A stretch of DNA of 64,000 nt from Amoebidium appalachense. Lineage: Eukaryota > Ichthyosporea. The notes beneath the pieces are model-generated. The model was not told the DNA's origin, did not search any database, and worked only from the letters and a program-made list of their open reading frames with translations. Every line of letters starts with the position of its first letter. Position 1 is the stretch's first letter. Both the position numbers and the translations under genes were made by a program. Of this stretch, positions 55,263 through 64,000 are shown one piece after another. The stretch lies in assembly GCA_963693365.1 (NCBI GenBank), contig CAVNZM010000005.1, positions 7,440,001 to 7,504,000 of the forward strand, written 5' to 3'.

Positions 55263-56609
55263 CAACTCTAAACTTCAAAACCTGCTCACGTTCGATAAGT
55301 CTTGCGTGAACCTGCCCGTAATGTTCAGGAAAACTGTGAATCCTTGTGTTCGTCTTTCACACGAACCGTTAGAGGTTTTGGGATACCGAATTGATAGACA
55401 TCCCTTGAAATAGATGCAAAAGTTTGGGAGGCTGCTCACGTACTTTGTTAGGTCTGACTGGTGCCGCCAAGTTCTTGGCGAGGCGTGCCTTCTGAATCTG
55501 ATACTAGCAACGTAAACTTTTTGGCCAGCCGTAAGTTAACCGTTCAGGTCATTGTGATAGTAGGTTGGCAAAATAACGATTCGTGTGCCCCGTATGACTT
55601 GTCATGCCGGGCACGTCATATGACATGGTGTAGTTCTATTACTACGTATTTACATTTTACGTGTTGTGTGACACTGTTTTACGGCAAAATGCGTGAGTGC
55701 AGGCCTAGGACCTGATGTTCAAAGTACAGGTGATCATGATCAATTTGAACAGACAAGGTTTGTGCCACGGTATATATGCACACAAATTATTAAGACTTGA
55801 CCCACCAACAGGCTGGTTTAGCAGATTTTCGTTGTATAGCAGCAGGCCATCCTGTTGACACAGTGATCGGGGCCATGTGCGTGAGCCTCATTGTGTGTAA
55901 GTACGTTTTCGTGTTGTAGGCTTGTTGGCATACAATTCTCTAGATCTGAACTGCCGCCGTCAGTGATGTTTCAAAGTTTATTCCTGGTTTGTTTCTCAGC
56001 GACTTGTCATGGGCTTCCAGGCACATATTTAGTTACTTACAATATGTCACATGACCTTTGATACTTCCGCCCTTGAGCCTTTCTTTTTGTGCTGTGAGGA
56101 TCTATAACACGCTGGTACACTATGCAAAGTGCATAAACAATATGCTTATTACACAGCGTGGCATGGCTGTTTATATGTTGTATTCGAGCGGTTTCAAAAT
56201 GGGATTCACCGCACAATAACTCATACTAACAACAGCTGAACCGAGGTAAATATGGTATGTGTGATATGTATGATCTAAGCGTAAGTTAAGGCTTCAAGTA
56301 TATGTGTAAAGATTCAGTAGCTGTGGCATTAGTATGTAGCACGAGCTAAATGAGGCTCACTCCCACTGCCAGTTTAACCTATAGCGTGCATCATAACAGG
56401 CTTACATACCAACCGCCTGAATGGAAATGTTGAACGTAACAACCCAATCCCTTTTTTATAATCGAAGATATCACACAACAATACTATGATAGTCACCACA
56501 CCACACCCATATATCCGCCCTATTATATTTCATCTATCTCAAACCCAGTCGCCCCGTGAGCCGGCGCCAACATCGCTGATCTTATCATCCTTCGGAACTT
56601 ATATAATGC

Positions 56610-64000
<7,391 letters not shown>

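Overview
The window is nuclear DNA from an intron-rich eukaryote. No bacterial-style operon, rRNA or CRISPR array is seen. Real coding sequence appears as short, compositionally ordinary exons of about 25-540 bp. They lie in introns built almost entirely of (CA)n/(GT)n, (CT)n/(GA)n, C or G runs of roughly 15-60 nt, and T/C-rich filler. Most long open frames are translated microsatellites and were ignored. I rebuilt the genes by hand, requiring GT-AG splice sites, continuous reading phase and protein-family sense. Stops used are TAA, TAG and TGA. The gene set is an HMG-box protein, a TMTC transferase, cytochrome b561, an SLC12 carrier and a soluble hybrid histidine kinase. This fits a unicellular or early-branching eukaryote, such as a unicellular relative of animals or an alga. 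The species is not resolved.

Layout, left to right: (1) 437-1186 (+), last exon of an HMG-box protein with a long Lys/Glu helix and a histone-H1-like tail; (2) 2801-2873 (+), tRNA-Gln(UUG); (3) about 4188-11265 (-), at least nine exons of a C2H2 zinc-finger plus helical protein that I cannot name; (4) 12057-27836 (+), a complete 20-exon TMTC-like gene (about 619 aa); (5) 31114-36348 (+), a complete 7-exon cytochrome b561 (244 aa); (6) 39625-47398 (-), a complete 12-exon hybrid histidine kinase with an N-terminal MEDS sensor (772 aa); (7) 56610-64000 (-), the 3' nine exons of an SLC12-type cation-chloride carrier that continues past the right edge. Genes 3 and 4 diverge from a gap of about 0.8 kb. 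The genes do not form one pathway: two are membrane transport or redox proteins, one is an ER-type mannosyltransferase, one a signalling kinase, and two are nucleic-acid-binding candidates.

The most interesting signal is in the introns. A short dispersed element (about 60-95 bp, with a C-tract at its 3' side) occurs about 14 times. Every copy I recognise is in an intron, in the sense orientation of its host gene, upstream of the 3' splice site. In addition, many splice sites are formed by microsatellite ends ((AC)nAG acceptors, GTGTGT donors). At least two tandem arrays duplicate a real 3' splice site, one including part of an exon. Together these suggest an intron-colonising, introner-like element and repeat-driven remodelling of splice sites.
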